Shown here piece after piece: positions 51,501 through 59,109 of a stretch of 64,000 bases of DNA; positions within the stretch are counted from its first letter, which is position 1; every line of letters starts with the position of its first letter. Origin of the DNA: Sipunculus nudus (lineage: Eukaryota; Annelida; Sipuncula; Golfingiida; Sipunculidae); NCBI GenBank assembly GCA_026874595.1, contig CM049308.1:53891624-53955623 (forward strand), written 5' to 3'. The notes under the pieces were generated by a model. That model did not search any database and was not told the DNA's origin. It saw nothing but the letters and a program-made list of their open reading frames with translations. A program made the position numbers and the translations under genes.

Positions 51501-51774
51501 AGTCATCATTTTGTACATGACTTACATTTCAGTATAATAAACAATGAAGTTTTTCACCATTTATGTGACATGTCATTCAGAAAAAGTGGGAGGGACTAAA
51601 ACTAAATGTACATGTATGCATTTGTTTTTGTTACAGGGAGGCAAGGTGATTGACAGCATGACACTGGTGAAGAACGTCCATGGGGCGGGGCTATACACCT
51701 GTCACAAACAGCAGCAGCCAATCAACCTCCCCTGGATGGTCAAATACAGAGGGGGGAAAAGGAACAAAATGTGA
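18455..51774 (+). CDS. ACP7: Purple acid phosphatase, ACP7-type (12 coding exons, complete)
   Basis: The exons are 18455-18554, 30285-30479, 33477-33659, 35452-35477, 36602-36699, 37408-37479, 37991-38105, 39355-39471, 46735-46866, 47351-47422, 49614-49751 and 51637-51774. They join with consistent GT-AG sites and phases into 1,386 nt, giving 461 residues (human ACP7 is about 440). Residues 1-19 are a signal peptide, then a fibronectin-like N-terminal domain (PEQVHLSLG, VVTWVTQS), then the metallophosphatase core. All five metal-binding blocks are present: GD (Asp132), GDxxY (Asp161, Tyr164), GNHE (Asn196, His197), CHRPLY (His282) and AHEH (His332, His334). The family hydrolyses phosphomonoesters at a dinuclear Fe/Zn-type centre, in secretory or lysosomal compartments or outside the cell. 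AATAAA lies 16 nt past the stop (51790-51795). The 5' UTR continues upstream of the acceptor at 18413. Introns are loaded with transposons; intron 8 is the oddest. Confidence 0.93.
18807..19404. mobile_element. TIR element with GC-rich palindromes
   Basis: The ends are inverted: CAGGTAGGGTGCCTTTCCAT on the left, and the reverse complement of the right end gives CAGGTGTACGGGTGCCTTTC. Inside are several GGGACCCGCGCGGGTCC-like palindromes (a perfect 26-bp one at 18841-18866), extreme against the AT-rich intron. No transposase; a class II non-autonomous element of unknown superfamily. Confidence 0.7.
20057..20485. mobile_element. hAT-like MITE rich in GTACCT hexamers
   Basis: Inverted ends CAGGGATGGGGCCAGGTAC and CAGGGTTGGGGCCAGGTAC (right end read in reverse) match at 18 of 19 positions. 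Both arms are built from dozens of GTACCT/AGGTAC hexamers. CAGGG-type ends suggest hAT; the flanks share ACAATAT but not a clean 8-bp duplication. Confidence 0.65.
20770..21130. repeat. Three tandem units of about 150 bp with paired TGACCTTGA/TCAAGGTCA
   Basis: Units around 20786, 20937 and 21081 each hold GGTGACCTTGACCTTCA-type sequence followed by TTCAAGGTCAAAT. A similar inverted pair occurs at about 36968. No coding potential. Confidence 0.7.
22549..23335. mobile_element. piggyBac-like TTAA element, copy 1 (right end uncertain)
   Basis: Begins AGGGGCCCAATCACC directly after TTAA, as do copies at 24311 and 30668. A diverged CTGATTAGACC near 23310 followed by TTTAA may be the other end. 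Confidence 0.4.
24311..24892 (-). mobile_element. piggyBac-like TTAA element, copy 2 (inverted)
   Basis: Flanked on both sides by TTAA (24307-24310 and 24893-24896). Ends are TGGGACCTAATCAGG and, in reverse, GAGGCCTAATCACC. Its interior matches the reverse complement of 30668-31134 in several blocks (GGTCCACTGTTTTTAAC; CAGGGCAATAT). Non-coding. Confidence 0.65.
26735..26980 (+). repeat. SINE copy (family S, copy 2, body only)
   Basis: Shares ACTCACAAAC, GACCTAGCAATGGGGATAAT, CCTGTCACATAGTCTGAA and GAAATTCTGCAGATGTACA with the other family S copies; the tRNA-like head is missing. Confidence 0.55.
27900..29975 (+). repeat. Tandem repeat block ending in a Helentron-like 3' terminus
   Basis: A unit with CTTGACATCCAGGGAGGTCC, GGAAACCTGAAATAAGGTCT and GTTACCC recurs at about 27930-28085, 28265-28430 and 29505-29690. 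The block ends TCAGCTGAGCATCATGACCC then ATGGGTCACTTGTT at 29943-29975, the same terminus as the 3.2-kb elements. TTTTTTAGCGAACCTG at 28512 may be a second 5' start, giving a 1.46-kb inner element. Confidence 0.55.
29326..29387. repeat. Short TCTAGACA array
   Basis: Several TCTAGA palindromes at about 10-bp steps (GTCTAGACAATGTG, TCTAGACATCTAGACACAGC, GTCTAGACATCTAGAC). No other content. Confidence 0.7.
30285..30479 (+). CDS. ACP7: ACP7 exon 2
   Basis: Acceptor TTTTTTAACAG, donor GTGAGT. Encodes the rest of the N-terminal fibronectin-like domain (EAPDQMVVTWVTQS ... LTDLKPAQKY). Confidence 0.9.
30668..31134 (+). mobile_element. piggyBac-like TTAA element, copy 3
   Basis: Starts AGGGGCCCAATCACC after ATAA (a mutated TTAA) and ends CCTGATTATGTCCCT before TTAA (31135-31138). 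Related in reverse to 24311-24892. Non-coding. Lies in ACP7 intron 2. Confidence 0.6.
31773..32896. mobile_element. 1.1-kb TIR element with 7-bp target duplication
   Basis: The ends are CAAGGAGTTTACAGG on both sides (identical for 15 bp, then 7 of 9 matching). CTATCAT is duplicated at 31766-31772 and 32897-32903. It has GC-rich subterminal blocks and an internal 62-codon frame. No recognisable transposase. Lies in ACP7 intron 2. Confidence 0.75.
32031..32219 (+). other. Unassigned open frame in the 1.1-kb TIR element
   Basis: It begins MTGIMNAQMVCFVKNYAQQI and continues through CVEESLDQFLDRCGHSTST to IHDGRL, where a strong donor-like GGTAAGTG (32189-32196) occurs. It could be a captured exon, a transposase remnant or chance. 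I recognise no family. Confidence 0.25.
33477..33659 (+). CDS. ACP7: ACP7 exon 3 (metal block I)
   Basis: Acceptor ATATTTCAG, donor GTAAGT. Encodes YHCGSTDGWS and RFAVYGDFGNANAQS with ligand Asp132, ending DAILHVG, one base into a Gly codon. Confidence 0.93.
34165..34235 (+). repeat. tRNA-like SINE head fragment
   Basis: TAGCCTAGTGGTTAAGGCAT fits a pol III A box, and TTGTTGAACCCC is a decayed B box at about the right distance. It is a fragment, not a tRNA gene. Confidence 0.45.
34320..34484. mobile_element. Tigger-like MITE
   Basis: Ends CAGTAGAACCCATCTGAAAG and, in reverse, CAGTGAAACCTGTGTTATGA, both followed by GACCACC. TA follows the right end. 165 bp, non-coding, ACP7 intron 3. Confidence 0.5.
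35452..35477 (+). CDS. ACP7: ACP7 exon 4, 26-nt micro-exon (metal block II)
   Basis: Acceptor TTTTTTTAG, donor GTAAGT. The 26 nt complete a Gly codon and encode DFAYNMDT, so Asp161 (bridging ligand) and Tyr164 (the Tyr that colours purple phosphatases) come from this exon alone. Skipping it would remove both ligands and shift the frame. Confidence 0.9.
36602..36699 (+). CDS. ACP7: ACP7 exon 5 (metal block III)
   Basis: Acceptor TTGTTTAG, donor GTAAGT. Encodes DNARIGDAFMNQI and YMTCVGNHELA, with Asn196 and His197. Confidence 0.93.
37408..37479 (+). CDS. ACP7: ACP7 exon 6
   Basis: Acceptor CATTACAG, donor GTGAGT. Encodes NFSNYMSRFSMPKANGDGHN, the conserved stretch after GNHE. Confidence 0.9.
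37991..38105 (+). CDS. ACP7: ACP7 exon 7
   Basis: Acceptor TCATTTCAG, donor GTAAGT. Encodes SFNIGPAHIVSFNSEYYY ... WLENDLR, ending in phase 0. Confidence 0.92.
38303..38655 (+). repeat. SINE copy (family S, copy 3)
   Basis: tRNA-like head (TGGCCTAGCAGAAGAGCACG), then the family blocks TTTCACTCACAAACCAGTGT, GAGCAATGGGGAAGATTACA, CCAGGCCTGGGTGACACC and a tail with GGTAACCTCCAAAAACAAG. ACP7 intron 7. Confidence 0.65.
39355..39471 (+). CDS. ACP7: ACP7 exon 8 (metal block IV; source of the minisatellite)
   Basis: Acceptor CATCTTTAG, donor GTAAGT, phase 0 on both sides (39 codons). Encodes RPWIISMCHRPLYCSNSDDP, with ligand His282, then EHCTNTENI. Its last 44 nt plus the first intron bases are the unit of the 55-bp array that fills the downstream intron. 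Confidence 0.93.
39428..39534 (+). repeat. Exon-derived minisatellite, first two units
   Basis: Unit 1 is the native exon 8 end plus its donor. Unit 2 (from about 39483) repeats it (AACAGTAATGACCCTG ... ATATAGTAAGTA) and is cut by the retrotransposon at 39534/39535. The array resumes in phase at 44425. Confidence 0.95.
39535..39692 (-). repeat. Ngaro split repeat B2 (3' end)
   Basis: 158 bp, nearly identical to 40064-40221, in the same orientation. Starts TTAATTTACTC on the plus strand. Confidence 0.93.
39871..40063 (-). repeat. Ngaro split repeat A2
   Basis: Direct copy of 44201-44424 lacking about 30 bp (one CGCAGTCACATGACC-type unit near 39985). Directly abuts B1. Confidence 0.93.
40064..40221 (-). 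repeat. Ngaro split repeat B1
   Basis: 158-bp direct copy of B2 at 39535-39692. Abuts A2 at the circle-junction-like boundary 40063/40064. Confidence 0.93.
40274..41192 (-). pseudogene. Ngaro tyrosine recombinase, frameshifted
   Basis: It performs strand exchange during integration of DIRS-order elements. The first frame (41192-40611, 193 codons) holds the N-terminal SAM-like core-binding part and the first catalytic Arg (AFFSFLRKSN, Arg137). The second frame (40684-40274, 136 codons) holds the HxxR box (AGHSFRRGGATLAL, His80 and Arg83) and the GDWKSHAYQRYL box with the nucleophile tyrosine (likely Tyr114 of that frame). The two frames overlap but differ in phase, so a single-base indel near 40611-40660 splits the enzyme in this copy. 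The frame is open upstream to about 41231 and overlaps the end of the RT/RNase H frame. Confidence 0.8.
41218..42846 (-). CDS. Ngaro reverse transcriptase / RNase H
   Basis: It copies the element RNA into DNA and degrades the RNA strand. Counting from codon 42786, the RT palm shows KVDLKSAY (Asp127), LPFGSKLAPSIF and the catalytic YLDD (197-200). The RNase H domain shows SVYTDA (Asp359), NVKETMAV (Glu394), ILSDN (Asp419) and HNLVADYIS (Asp469), so the D-E-D-D set is complete. The frame is open for 21 codons above 42786 up to the gag stop at 42849-42847 and is in phase with gag. No ATG stands at its start, so expression probably depends on reading through that stop. Codons are intact to the TGA at 41220-41218. 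Confidence 0.9.
   Translation of the reverse strand, partial: VFQAQASCSKGLNYEAWALLLDNDIDRSFILSGIQNGFDIVDIDAVPTETFAKNHKSAIQYFDWVDKQIYIELENGNYIMCKDKPIFTSPLGAIPKSNGEVRLIHDCSLPRGAALNDHISRIDSFSFKTVDDASALMKQGCYMAKVDLKSAYRSVPISEASQLFTGLSWKDKYGKTIYFRDTKLPFGSKLAPSIFNRLSQAVIRIMARKGFGNMIAYLDDFLIVSDSFQDCVKSLKALIVTLRELGFSINWNKVTDPTQCLNFLGVQLDSVSMALSIPEVKVVELKQEIELFINKRRVSKRQLQSLIGKLNWAAAIIKGGRVFLRRLINAANSMKHRADRRKLSRETMADIAWWQTCMSVFNNKTLIQNSTPVTSVYTDACAEGGGAYFCGDWFYCNWGSDLPTCRWMHINVKETMAVILAAHRWCRHWQNKQIMILSDNVTTVATINKGTLRNAFLMRALRGLFWLAVQYNFNIKACHVLGKHNLVADYISRLHCPDKQTALSQYIPQIYMSDLSQHMSLKSTYLFFFRRSQFQQTDVIKV
42847..44166 (-). CDS. Ngaro gag-like protein with CCCH zinc finger
   Basis: 439 codons from ATG at 44166, 35 bp inside repeat A1. 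Residues about 20-75 look like a small helical domain (MLDTATIECLAKQGFTSMEA). The middle is Gln/Pro-rich. About 240-390 is a globular region. The C-terminus has a CCCH finger (Cys401, Cys410, Cys415, His419) followed by a second Cys-rich knot (Cys421, Cys426, His430). This matches the nucleic-acid-binding structural protein placed before RT in Ngaro/DIRS elements. It ends in TAG, with RT continuing in the same phase. Confidence 0.8.
   Translation of the reverse strand: MGGEDHDVAQATSAADRVKEWGQTHMLDTATIECLAKQGFTSMEALALLEAEDLPAKMPRGQQKLVLQAVTKLKPEPESNPAATSQTLIQAAPSGSNQETLLTLPQAAPPHSMRLPAVQTQLSGQSNLANAQVSEMDPYTSEMLHFYTQQQEQSSCQVSTDNVTRARSQGPSSQNIAQPDHVHHDSDLDKRVQEKLMATLSQLGLISDAPTNQGQNQSNIVGNVTWEDPQIHLTALNSGMSPYLDIIDFVDVAGGTYETVIGQAQTSGNPEILLRTGPKNPRLEDLSFPQWTLANLAIMRVLLAKGQLVGQQGILDYLAHTTHVSKFMRSHERVSVLLWDREYRRMQAIHKFRWGTDVGHLQGFVLRQKQSGFQIANKHPARQQGYVRVKGPTTVDGTEICKAFNSRGGCRFMNCKYSHVCIKPDCGQPHPVWKHDYKE
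44201..44424 (-). repeat. Ngaro split repeat A1 (5' end)
   Basis: 224 bp, direct copy of A2. Contains repeated TCACATGACCG motifs. Its outer end ACCA meets the minisatellite at 44424/44425. Confidence 0.93.
44425..46488 (+). repeat. 55-bp minisatellite of exon-8 end plus splice donor, 37 units
   Basis: Each unit reads approximately ATACAAACAGTGATGACCCT, then GAACACTGCACCAACACAGA, then GAATATAGTAAGTAC. Most units are 55 bp; some gain CA for 57 bp. The first about 40 bases copy the end of exon 8 and the rest copies its 5' splice site. By count 33 of these 37 units keep GTAAGT; exceptions are GTAAGG (about 44582) and GTTAGT (about 45578, 45911, 46412). A block of about four units at 44838-45058 recurs at 46112-46340, showing higher-order duplication. 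Long minus-strand frames here are artefacts of a unit lacking minus-strand stops. Confidence 0.95.
46735..46866 (+). CDS. ACP7: ACP7 exon 9 (metal block V)
   Basis: Acceptor TTTACATTACAG, donor GTAAGT, phase 0. Encodes LYKYGVDLHFQAHEHSYERM with His332 and His334, followed by WPVYNMT. Confidence 0.93.
47351..47422 (+). CDS. ACP7: ACP7 exon 10
   Basis: Acceptor TGTTTCAG, donor GTAAGT, phase 0. Encodes DPYKDPPAPVHVVTGSA, the conserved APVHxxTGSAG stretch. Confidence 0.92.
47652..48686 (+). repeat. SINE copy (family S, copy 4), interrupted
   Basis: The head CCGGCCTCTGTGGTCTGGGG with a B-box-like GAGTTCAAATC and the family body run to 47899. The tail (CACATAGTCTGAAACAG, GGAGGTTACCTCCACCAAAA) resumes after 48584. 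The gap is the element at 47900-48574. ACP7 intron 10. Confidence 0.7.
47900..48574. mobile_element. 675-bp TIR element with 9-bp target duplication, nested in the SINE
   Basis: AGGATAATC is present exactly at 47891-47899 and 48575-48583. The ends are inverted: TACGCTCTTTACACAGCG and, in reverse, TACGCTCTCGAGGCAGCG (14 of 18 matching). A 9-bp duplication fits Mutator-like elements but is not decisive. No transposase. Confidence 0.8.
49285..49560. repeat. Dispersed repeat, family C, copy 2
   Basis: Contains GGCTTTATGGGGAAATATGG then CCCCCCTTAGGACACATTTGGCAT, as at 3012-3270. ACP7 intron 10. Confidence 0.5.
49614..49751 (+). CDS. ACP7: ACP7 exon 11
   Basis: Acceptor TTATAACAG, donor GTGAGC, phase 0. 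Encodes GCHEGEDPF ... YGYTRMNIINDTHLYMEQVS, the C-terminal part of the phosphatase domain. Confidence 0.92.
49825..50140. repeat. Dispersed repeat, family D
   Basis: GACAGGACATATT, GCAATAACTTACCAGG and ATGAGGTCAGAGGTCACAAG occur here in the order also seen at 55305-55560. ACP7 intron 11. Confidence 0.45.
51637..51774 (+). CDS. ACP7: ACP7 exon 12 (C-terminus)
   Basis: Acceptor TTGTTACAG. Encodes GGKVIDSMTLVKNVHGAGLY and a basic tail (RGGKRNKM), then TGA. A poly(A) signal follows at 51790. Confidence 0.9.
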   Translation, partial: GGKVIDSMTLVKNVHGAGLYTCHKQQQPINLPWMVKYRGGKRNKM

Positions 51775-54700
51775 TCATTATAATATTATAATAAATCATA
51801 TTATTTGGTCTTTGACATACCTGCAGGAGCGTAACTACTTTCTTTTTATATTCCTCAAATACCAAGTACTTTATTTAATTCTGTGCCTCTTTTGTAATGC
51901 TATATTTAATCTTTTTAACTTAATGCAGAGTTATCTTTCATTTAAGCAGATGATAAAAAATATTTAACCCTTAATCAAGGTTTAATGTGGTGGTAAAACT
52001 GTTTATAGTAACATTTGACATTTTTTAATGTACACAATTTCAAACATGGGGCAGTCCCTTGCACATAATGAGTTTGGCATTAATTATCAGTAATCAACTT
52101 TTGAAGTAGTGTATTTTGTTATGATAATGTGGGAAATTTGTTCAGTTACATGATAATTGCACAAATTAACTGTCAGTTATGCCAGGGCAGCTAGCTAGAA
52201 TCATTTTCATAATAGAAAAATGTCAGGATTAACTAATGCTTTTTCATTTGTTGCAATATATTTATAAATTCTTCAGCGAGTGTGTAGTGTTAAAAATTTA
52301 GATTTATCTTGATTGAATCTGTTTTATGGGATATCGTAAGTATGTATGGTCTTACATGGAATCAAGGTATTTGGAAAATACTGCCAGTGCTTGAATTGAC
52401 AGGTTTAAATTTAGTTAATTTAATATTAGGGATGATATATTTTTTTTTTTTGACAGGCTGTACAAAGTACAAAGCAGTACAATGGAGTAAGTTTTAACTG
52501 AACCCCTAGTGAAACAGATTTTGGTGATTCTGTTCAGTTCATAGAACAATTAAATAAACGCTCAGGTGTATGGCAGGGTACCTGGTCCATTGCACTGTCT
52601 GGTACAGAGTAACCCCAGGTAATCGTAGACCTGCTTCTGCATTTAATAAATTCATCATATATTAGTATGAAACATCTTGAGCCCGATTCATAATACACTG
52701 ATTTTGATGAACCAAAAAAGCAAGGGGCCAATGTCACTTTTCTACCCTGTTGGGCAATTCCCTGGCGACAAAATTGTAAAAGAAAATTGGTGTCAGCATA
52801 GTATGAACATGGTGAAAGACATTTGTCAGAATTATTGGTCATGAGATCCTGCAAAATGGTGGTTGTGGATTGTAGTAGCTGTGCTAGGTCTAATCATCAT
52901 GCAGTAAAGGATAAAGAATATCAAAGTAACTGCACGAAATCTTAGATCTCCTCATTGGCTGATGCCTGTTCATGGTTTATATGGTCTGATGCTAATAAAT
53001 GTCACGTGAGAATGATTGGCTTAATATTCACCCAGATTTAAGCTGTGCCATTAGAGTATTATTTTGTTTGACTGTTGTATATATTAAAGTTATCTATAGT
53101 ACTCAAGCATATCTCTCAGGTAGCTTAAGCTTTTTGTAATGTCTGTGTGTGCATGCAACCAAGTTGTACTTATTATTTTGGCCATATATAAAAAAGGCCT
53201 ATTTTAATGACAACAGGACATAGTTATAAAACGCTAAACCACATAGTCATCTGCTTTTATTATGTTTTATAATAATAATGATAATCATGGATAATGAAAG
53301 TCGTTTGTGAGTGAGTGATGCAATTACAATTGATAAAAAACTACATTGACTTAAGAATTGTCTGAAATGTAAATGATCAACTAATCCAGGTTTTTCAATT
53401 ATTTTTGTAATCAAGGTGACATTTATTGCTGCATACCATATGTATGTACCAAACCATTCCAGACTATGTTACACACACAGACACACACACACACACAGAC
53501 AAACAGATTCACTCTGTCCTCTGGCATACACATGTTATTGAGTTCCAAAAAATACTGATATGTGTAAATTTTTATCCCCCCCCCCTTGAGTTAATATGGT
53601 GAGAACAGGAGGGAGGAGGATGCATGCATATTACACTTAAAGGGTATTTACTGTGTTCTGTATAGATCATAAATGCAATGCTACAAGGCATTATCATTTA
53701 ATTGTGTAGCATACATGTTCAGACACAGGTTTTGAAATTGTGCATCAATTGTGTGCAACACATTTCTTTCAGTGGTCAAACTAGTAATACAACACAAAAC
53801 TAAAAAAAAAAAAACTAATTTTGGGACTCCTTATGTCGGAGATTAATTTAACCCCCTCCTCCTCCCATGTTTTACTCAACAGCAGGAGGTATGTCACAAC
53901 AGGTGATAAGTAAGCCCTATTAGACATATAAACAGACACACACCTGCTAAGTTTGTTATGTTTGATTTGAGATGAACAGGCACAAATTTGTTGTATCTCT
54001 GTTGTTGATCATTAACCATTTTGAGAAGTATATTTTATTTCTTGTAACCTGCACAGAAAAGTCTTTATAAGAATATTCTTCTTGGGGAAAATTATTGAAA
54101 ACTGTGGTTGCCTATTTCTTCGCTAGTTTTTAAAATTTATGATTTTAATGGAAAAGAAATTATCACTGGAATAAAACCTTGTTGAATGGGGCCTTATCAT
54201 CGAGGTGTCAAAAGGCAAAATATACATATTATGAATAACATTAGAGCTTTCACATTTTATCCCAAAACCAAAGAATGCTACTTTAAGTGATATCAGATCT
54301 TTCAAATTATCTTCCATTGAAGAACAATACTGTTTGATGTTCATGTGATTTCCGTTTTAAATATTATATATGATCAATACAATTAATTCAGGTAATAATG
54401 GATTTACCCAGGGTAAGTTATGTTTGAAAACTGAACCTTCGTGAAAAAATAATATAGTGTAAATTTAAAAAAATTTAACCTTGAAATATGAAGCCAACCA
54501 CAGTATTATGTAAATGTGGTCATTTCAGTATCATGTTTTCACCTATCACCTTCAAGGTCTTCTACCTTTCCTGCCTATCACGTTGGTCGTAATTTTCCTA
54601 GTCATTATCAAATTCAAAATTTTTACATGTGGACACATGGCATAACTGTCCTTGTTATTTGTATGGCATTCGTCACATCAAATAGAAATATTCATTATGG

Positions 54701-54939
54701 ATGCATTAATATTTGTATTATTGATGGTTGTGCAAATATAATAAAAACATGATCTTGCACTCAACCTTGTTCTTGTTGTTACATACTTGTATTGCATACT
54801 TTTACTGATTACTGGTAAGTGAATTAATGGCTGCATAGTTGATAGTTTATAATGAGCATCTGAATGGGTTAAAAAATAGCAAGCATTTACTCATCTTTGT
54901 TTCAACTAGCATATTACCTTCTTGCACTGGGATGAGTCC
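51775..54939. other. 3' flank of ACP7; no further gene seen
   Basis: Begins with the ACP7 3' UTR (AATAAA at 51790). A CA/CAGA microsatellite lies at 53473-53502. Open frames of 60-106 codons on either strand lack any family signal. Confidence 0.5.
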
Positions 54940-55150
54940 CTGTGACTTGGGCTGGGTTTCATTGTGCCAGTTCTTCATTAATTGGCATTCTGCAGTTGAA
55001 AGAGTGTCAAAATTCCTCAGGATGTGTTGGGGGGGGGGGGGATATTACCCCCTTGGGACACATTCGGCATCATTCCCAACATTTCAATACTGGTAACTTG
55101 CACTTCTGAGACTGCCAGAGAGAAGTTGTGTGACAACAGTTGAATGCCAC
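54940..55150. repeat. Dispersed repeat, family C, diverged copy 3
   Basis: ATTACCCCCTTGGGACACATTCGGCATCATTCCC parallels the family C core seen at 3012 and 49285; it contains a G13-14 tract. Confidence 0.4.
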
Positions 55151-55561
55151 TATTTTATCATAATATAGGCTTTTAAGTTATTTTTATTTGCTTTAATCAA
55201 CACCTGTAATGAACTTAAGGTGAATGTATAGCACCGCATAATTTTCTTTCACTGACTCCTTGTGCTGTGTTACCAATTTAACACTTGTAAATTTGTATGT
55301 ACACCCATGACGGGACATATTGTAATATACCTATGGTCCGTCTGTCCGTTAAATTTGAGTGTCGCTGCAATAACTTACCAGGGCTTTGATAGTTTTTTTT
55401 TCACGAAACTCACCATTACTACTTACCAATAGATTATAACTTAAAAAATTCTCACCTGAATGAAATTCTCGGCAAAACCCAGGCATATTGAATGAGGTCA
55501 GAGGTCACAAGACATTTGATGGGAGTATTATGGACCTTTGCATTGCTCCTGATAGGGTTAA

Positions 55562-58500
55562 AATACAGAAGTGGATCCAGGGGAGGCCCCCCCCCCCCTT
55601 TTTTTCTGTCGCCGCAAACTTTTTTTTAGGTTTTCAGACCAAATGTCATGGTCTGGACCCCCCCCCTTTTCCAGACCTGTGGACCTTTTTTAGCTCAGCT
55701 GACTATAAGTCATCTGAGCTATAGTCGTGGTCCATTGTCCGTCGTCCGTCCGTCCGTCCGGATGTCCGTCCATAAGACTGGCACGTTTCCACACCGTTGG
55801 ACCTACGAATCTGAAATTCGGCATACAGTTAGATCGATGTCCCCAAAATCTCCTACCATGCCGAAAATTGGGTCAATAGGACTTCGTTCCTTCGAGATAT
55901 TAAGGAAAAACCTCAATTTTTTATTAGAAATCTATTTTCACACTTCAGGACTTCCTAATATCAAAACCACTCATCTGGTTTTCTTCATATTTACCATAAA
56001 TGTTCCTCTATATAGTTCCTATGTACATGCCAGATATTAAGTCAGTATGATATAATTTAAAAAAGTTATGGGCCGAAACAAAATGGACTTTGTAAAAAAA
56101 TCAGGAAGATATTTGGTCACTTAAGACCAAAAGTGTTAAAGGTAGGGACTTTTTTCCAGTAATACAACTTTAATTAATCAAAATTTAATTGTATACCAAA
56201 AATTAGATCAAAATCTGTTAAATTTTTTTAAATATTGGCAAAAATATAAAATTGGTACCTTGAATTTTGCCCAACTTTGGCCACGGCACATTTTTTTCCT
56301 GTAAGTACTGTGGATTTAATTTTCACAGCATGTATACATAAGGATTTAATCTGTTCAAATCTGAAATTTGAAAATAAAAGCTGCAAAATTAGGCTAGTTA
56401 TTGAATTTTTTTGGAGGCTCTTGTTGTATTCCCTTACATTGTCAAGCAGTCCACTTTGATGACTGTAGGTCATTCAGTGCACATCTCTATGCTCCCCAGG
56501 CTGTTGGCATAAGTTTAGATGTCCCCAAAATCTCCTACCATACCGAAAATTGGGTCATTAGGACTTCGTTCCTTCGAGAAATTAAGGAAAAAAACTCCAT
56601 TTTCCATAAAAAAAGCCATTGTTACACTTCAAGGCTGCCTAATATCAAAACCACTGATCTGTTTTCGATCGTATTTAGAATTCACATTCTTTCATACATT
56701 TTCTATGAACTTACCAAAAATTAGGTCAGTATTGGGTATTATTTTGAAGTTATGGGCCAAAACATAATGCAATTTTTTAAAAAATCAGGAAATATATTTA
56801 CTCACCTAACATGAGAATTGCTGAACCTAGAGACTTTTTTTCAGGAATATAACTTTATTTAATCAAGATTCAATGGTTTACCCAAAATTAGATCTGAATT
56901 TTGCAAATTTTTCAAGTTATTAGCATAAATAAAAAATCAATACCTTAAATTTTGTCCAACTTTGGCACTGTTGATTTAATTTTCACAGCATATATACATA
57001 AGGATTTAATCTTTTAAAATCTGAAATTTCAAAGAAATTGATTGGAAAGAATAGCTTTTATTTATGTTTTCATACACCATGACAAGTGTTGTTTACATCT
57101 AGCCCACCTAGTAGTACAGCCTTCACTTGCATTATGTAACCCACCCCAGGCAGCTTGCCTTGGGTCAGCTTGGCCACTACCAGCAGGCTACCCCTCTGCC
57201 ATGCACCCCCCCCCCCAGATGGTGCATAAACTAGATGAATGTTATTATTTTCTGTATTTGATTCATTCTTATTCTAGGCTATGCTACATTTTAGATTTTG
57301 TATTGTACCACCAGGGTTACAATGATTAAAGTGTACATTTAATTGTGTCCACAAAGTGGTGTATTGCTATGAAAGTGTGGATGTTCATGAGATAAGTAAT
57401 TCCTTACTTCAGAGGAGTAAAAACTTCACCAGGTGTGAAATTGACTATTAATTCCAGTAATAAATTAAAACTGGGATAGTAATTAGCACAATGATATTGT
57501 TTGTCCCTCATTCAACCAACAGTGTGTATACTTTATTTGAAAAGATGTTTTATTTTATCAAATTTACTGAATCTTTTATTTTATTTTGGTGAATAAAATT
57601 AAGCATGTACTGAAAACTCCAATGTGCAAAACTTTTTAATAGTGATTCAAGGAATATTCTTGTAGATGCCATGTTGTGGCATTATTTTCTTTTAAATTCA
57701 GTTTAAACATTTATGATTTAAAATAATAAAATATATGTGTATGCATAATATGACCCAATATGAGCTACACTGGATATATGATGATTGCAACTTTTGCAAC
57801 AATTCTAATATTTTTACTTATAGTTTCAGTTTTTTACTCTGTATATATAATGATTGCAACTTTTGCAACAATTCTATTATTTTAACTTATATTTTCAGGT
57901 TTTTTTTATTAAAAATTTATAAAACCTGTAAATAAAAAAAATGATTCAGATAAAAACTTCTTAATGGAAAAAGTGGATATGCTTAAAAAAATAGGCTTAT
58001 ATATAAACTTAAATGCATTATTCCCTTGAAAGTGAAATAAAGGTTATTAGTCCATTCTGTCCACTTGCCTGTCCATCTGTAAATTTTCATATGCATTACA
58101 GTATCTCAAAACTTTTACTGTTTTTCTTCATGACAGTCTTGTCAGAGTATAAGTTTGCAATCATATATTTAGAACTTTACCTACTATAACCAAGTAGGAG
58201 GGCCCCTATCCTCTTAGCTTTTCATATTCTTATATAAATGAAAAACATTACAATAGAATATTTCTGCATCCACCTTCGTGCTGCCCTCACTTTTCCCTTC
58301 TCCGAACCCCATCCCAAAGTCAGCCTCAGTAAGCAAGAACAAGATGAATCAGATATATTCATACTTTAATATTTTGTATAACTATTCGTCCATAGGTACC
58401 TATGTACATGCCAGAAATTATGTCAATATTATGTAATATATAGACATAGTGGGCATCACAATAATGTACCTTGTCAAGACTAAAGAGATATTGTGTCATA

Positions 58501-58980
58501 CAGTCACAAATTCATAAATCACTTCATCAGCATAGTTAATCATAACATCATATCTGTCAAATTGAAAGCTTGCAGACTACCATACACTTTAGCTCCTTCA
58601 ACCAATAGCCTTATCATCATTCTACTACTGCTTATTACTGCTGTCACTGCATTCATATTTGCTCAAATATATCACAATTTTCAACCCCTCCTAAATAAAT
58701 AAAAAACAAACCACTATATTTGACTCTATTAATCCATCAGGTTATTTCATTTATCATTTACTCACATATTACATTACATTCATTTATAATAGCCCAACAT
58801 GTCCATGATATTCATAAGCTTTATCGACTCGATATAGTATCACAGTGGAGAAACATTTATAGTCCAATCACGATCAGCTGAGCGCTGTGACCCATGGGTC
58901 CCTTGTTTTTGTTTTTTTTAATGAGTCCTCATGGGTTGGACCCCCCCCCCCCCTTTCCTAAATCCTGGATCCGCCCCTGT
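55562..58980. mobile_element. Small GGATCCAGG/CCTGGATCC element split by the 3.2-kb element
   Basis: The left half (55562-55687) starts AAGTGGATCCAGGGGAGGCC and the right half (58909-58980) ends CCTAAATCCTGGATCCGCCCC. Together they match the uninterrupted fragment at 1-135 across GGACCTTTTT ... GGGTTGG. Confidence 0.55.
55688..58908 (+). mobile_element. 3.2-kb Helentron/HINE-like non-autonomous element, copy 2
   Basis: Full-length match to 8531-11762 in the same orientation with scattered point changes and small indels (for example a shorter TCCG run at 55738-55770 and an extra GAATCTT block near 57569). Same subterminal GCTCAGCTGA/TCAGCTGAGC inverted repeats, 3' palindrome GACCCATGGGTC and CCTTGTTT terminus. 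No coding capacity. Confidence 0.75.
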
Positions 58981-59109
58981 TAATATATTTGATGGCCTTT
59001 GTTATTTTGACTTGATCTCCTCCAACTTCACCTTGAAATGTGTGTGTGTCTGTGGTTATATATGTCAGTATGCATTGAAGGAAAACCATTGTAATTTGCT
59101 GAAACTTTG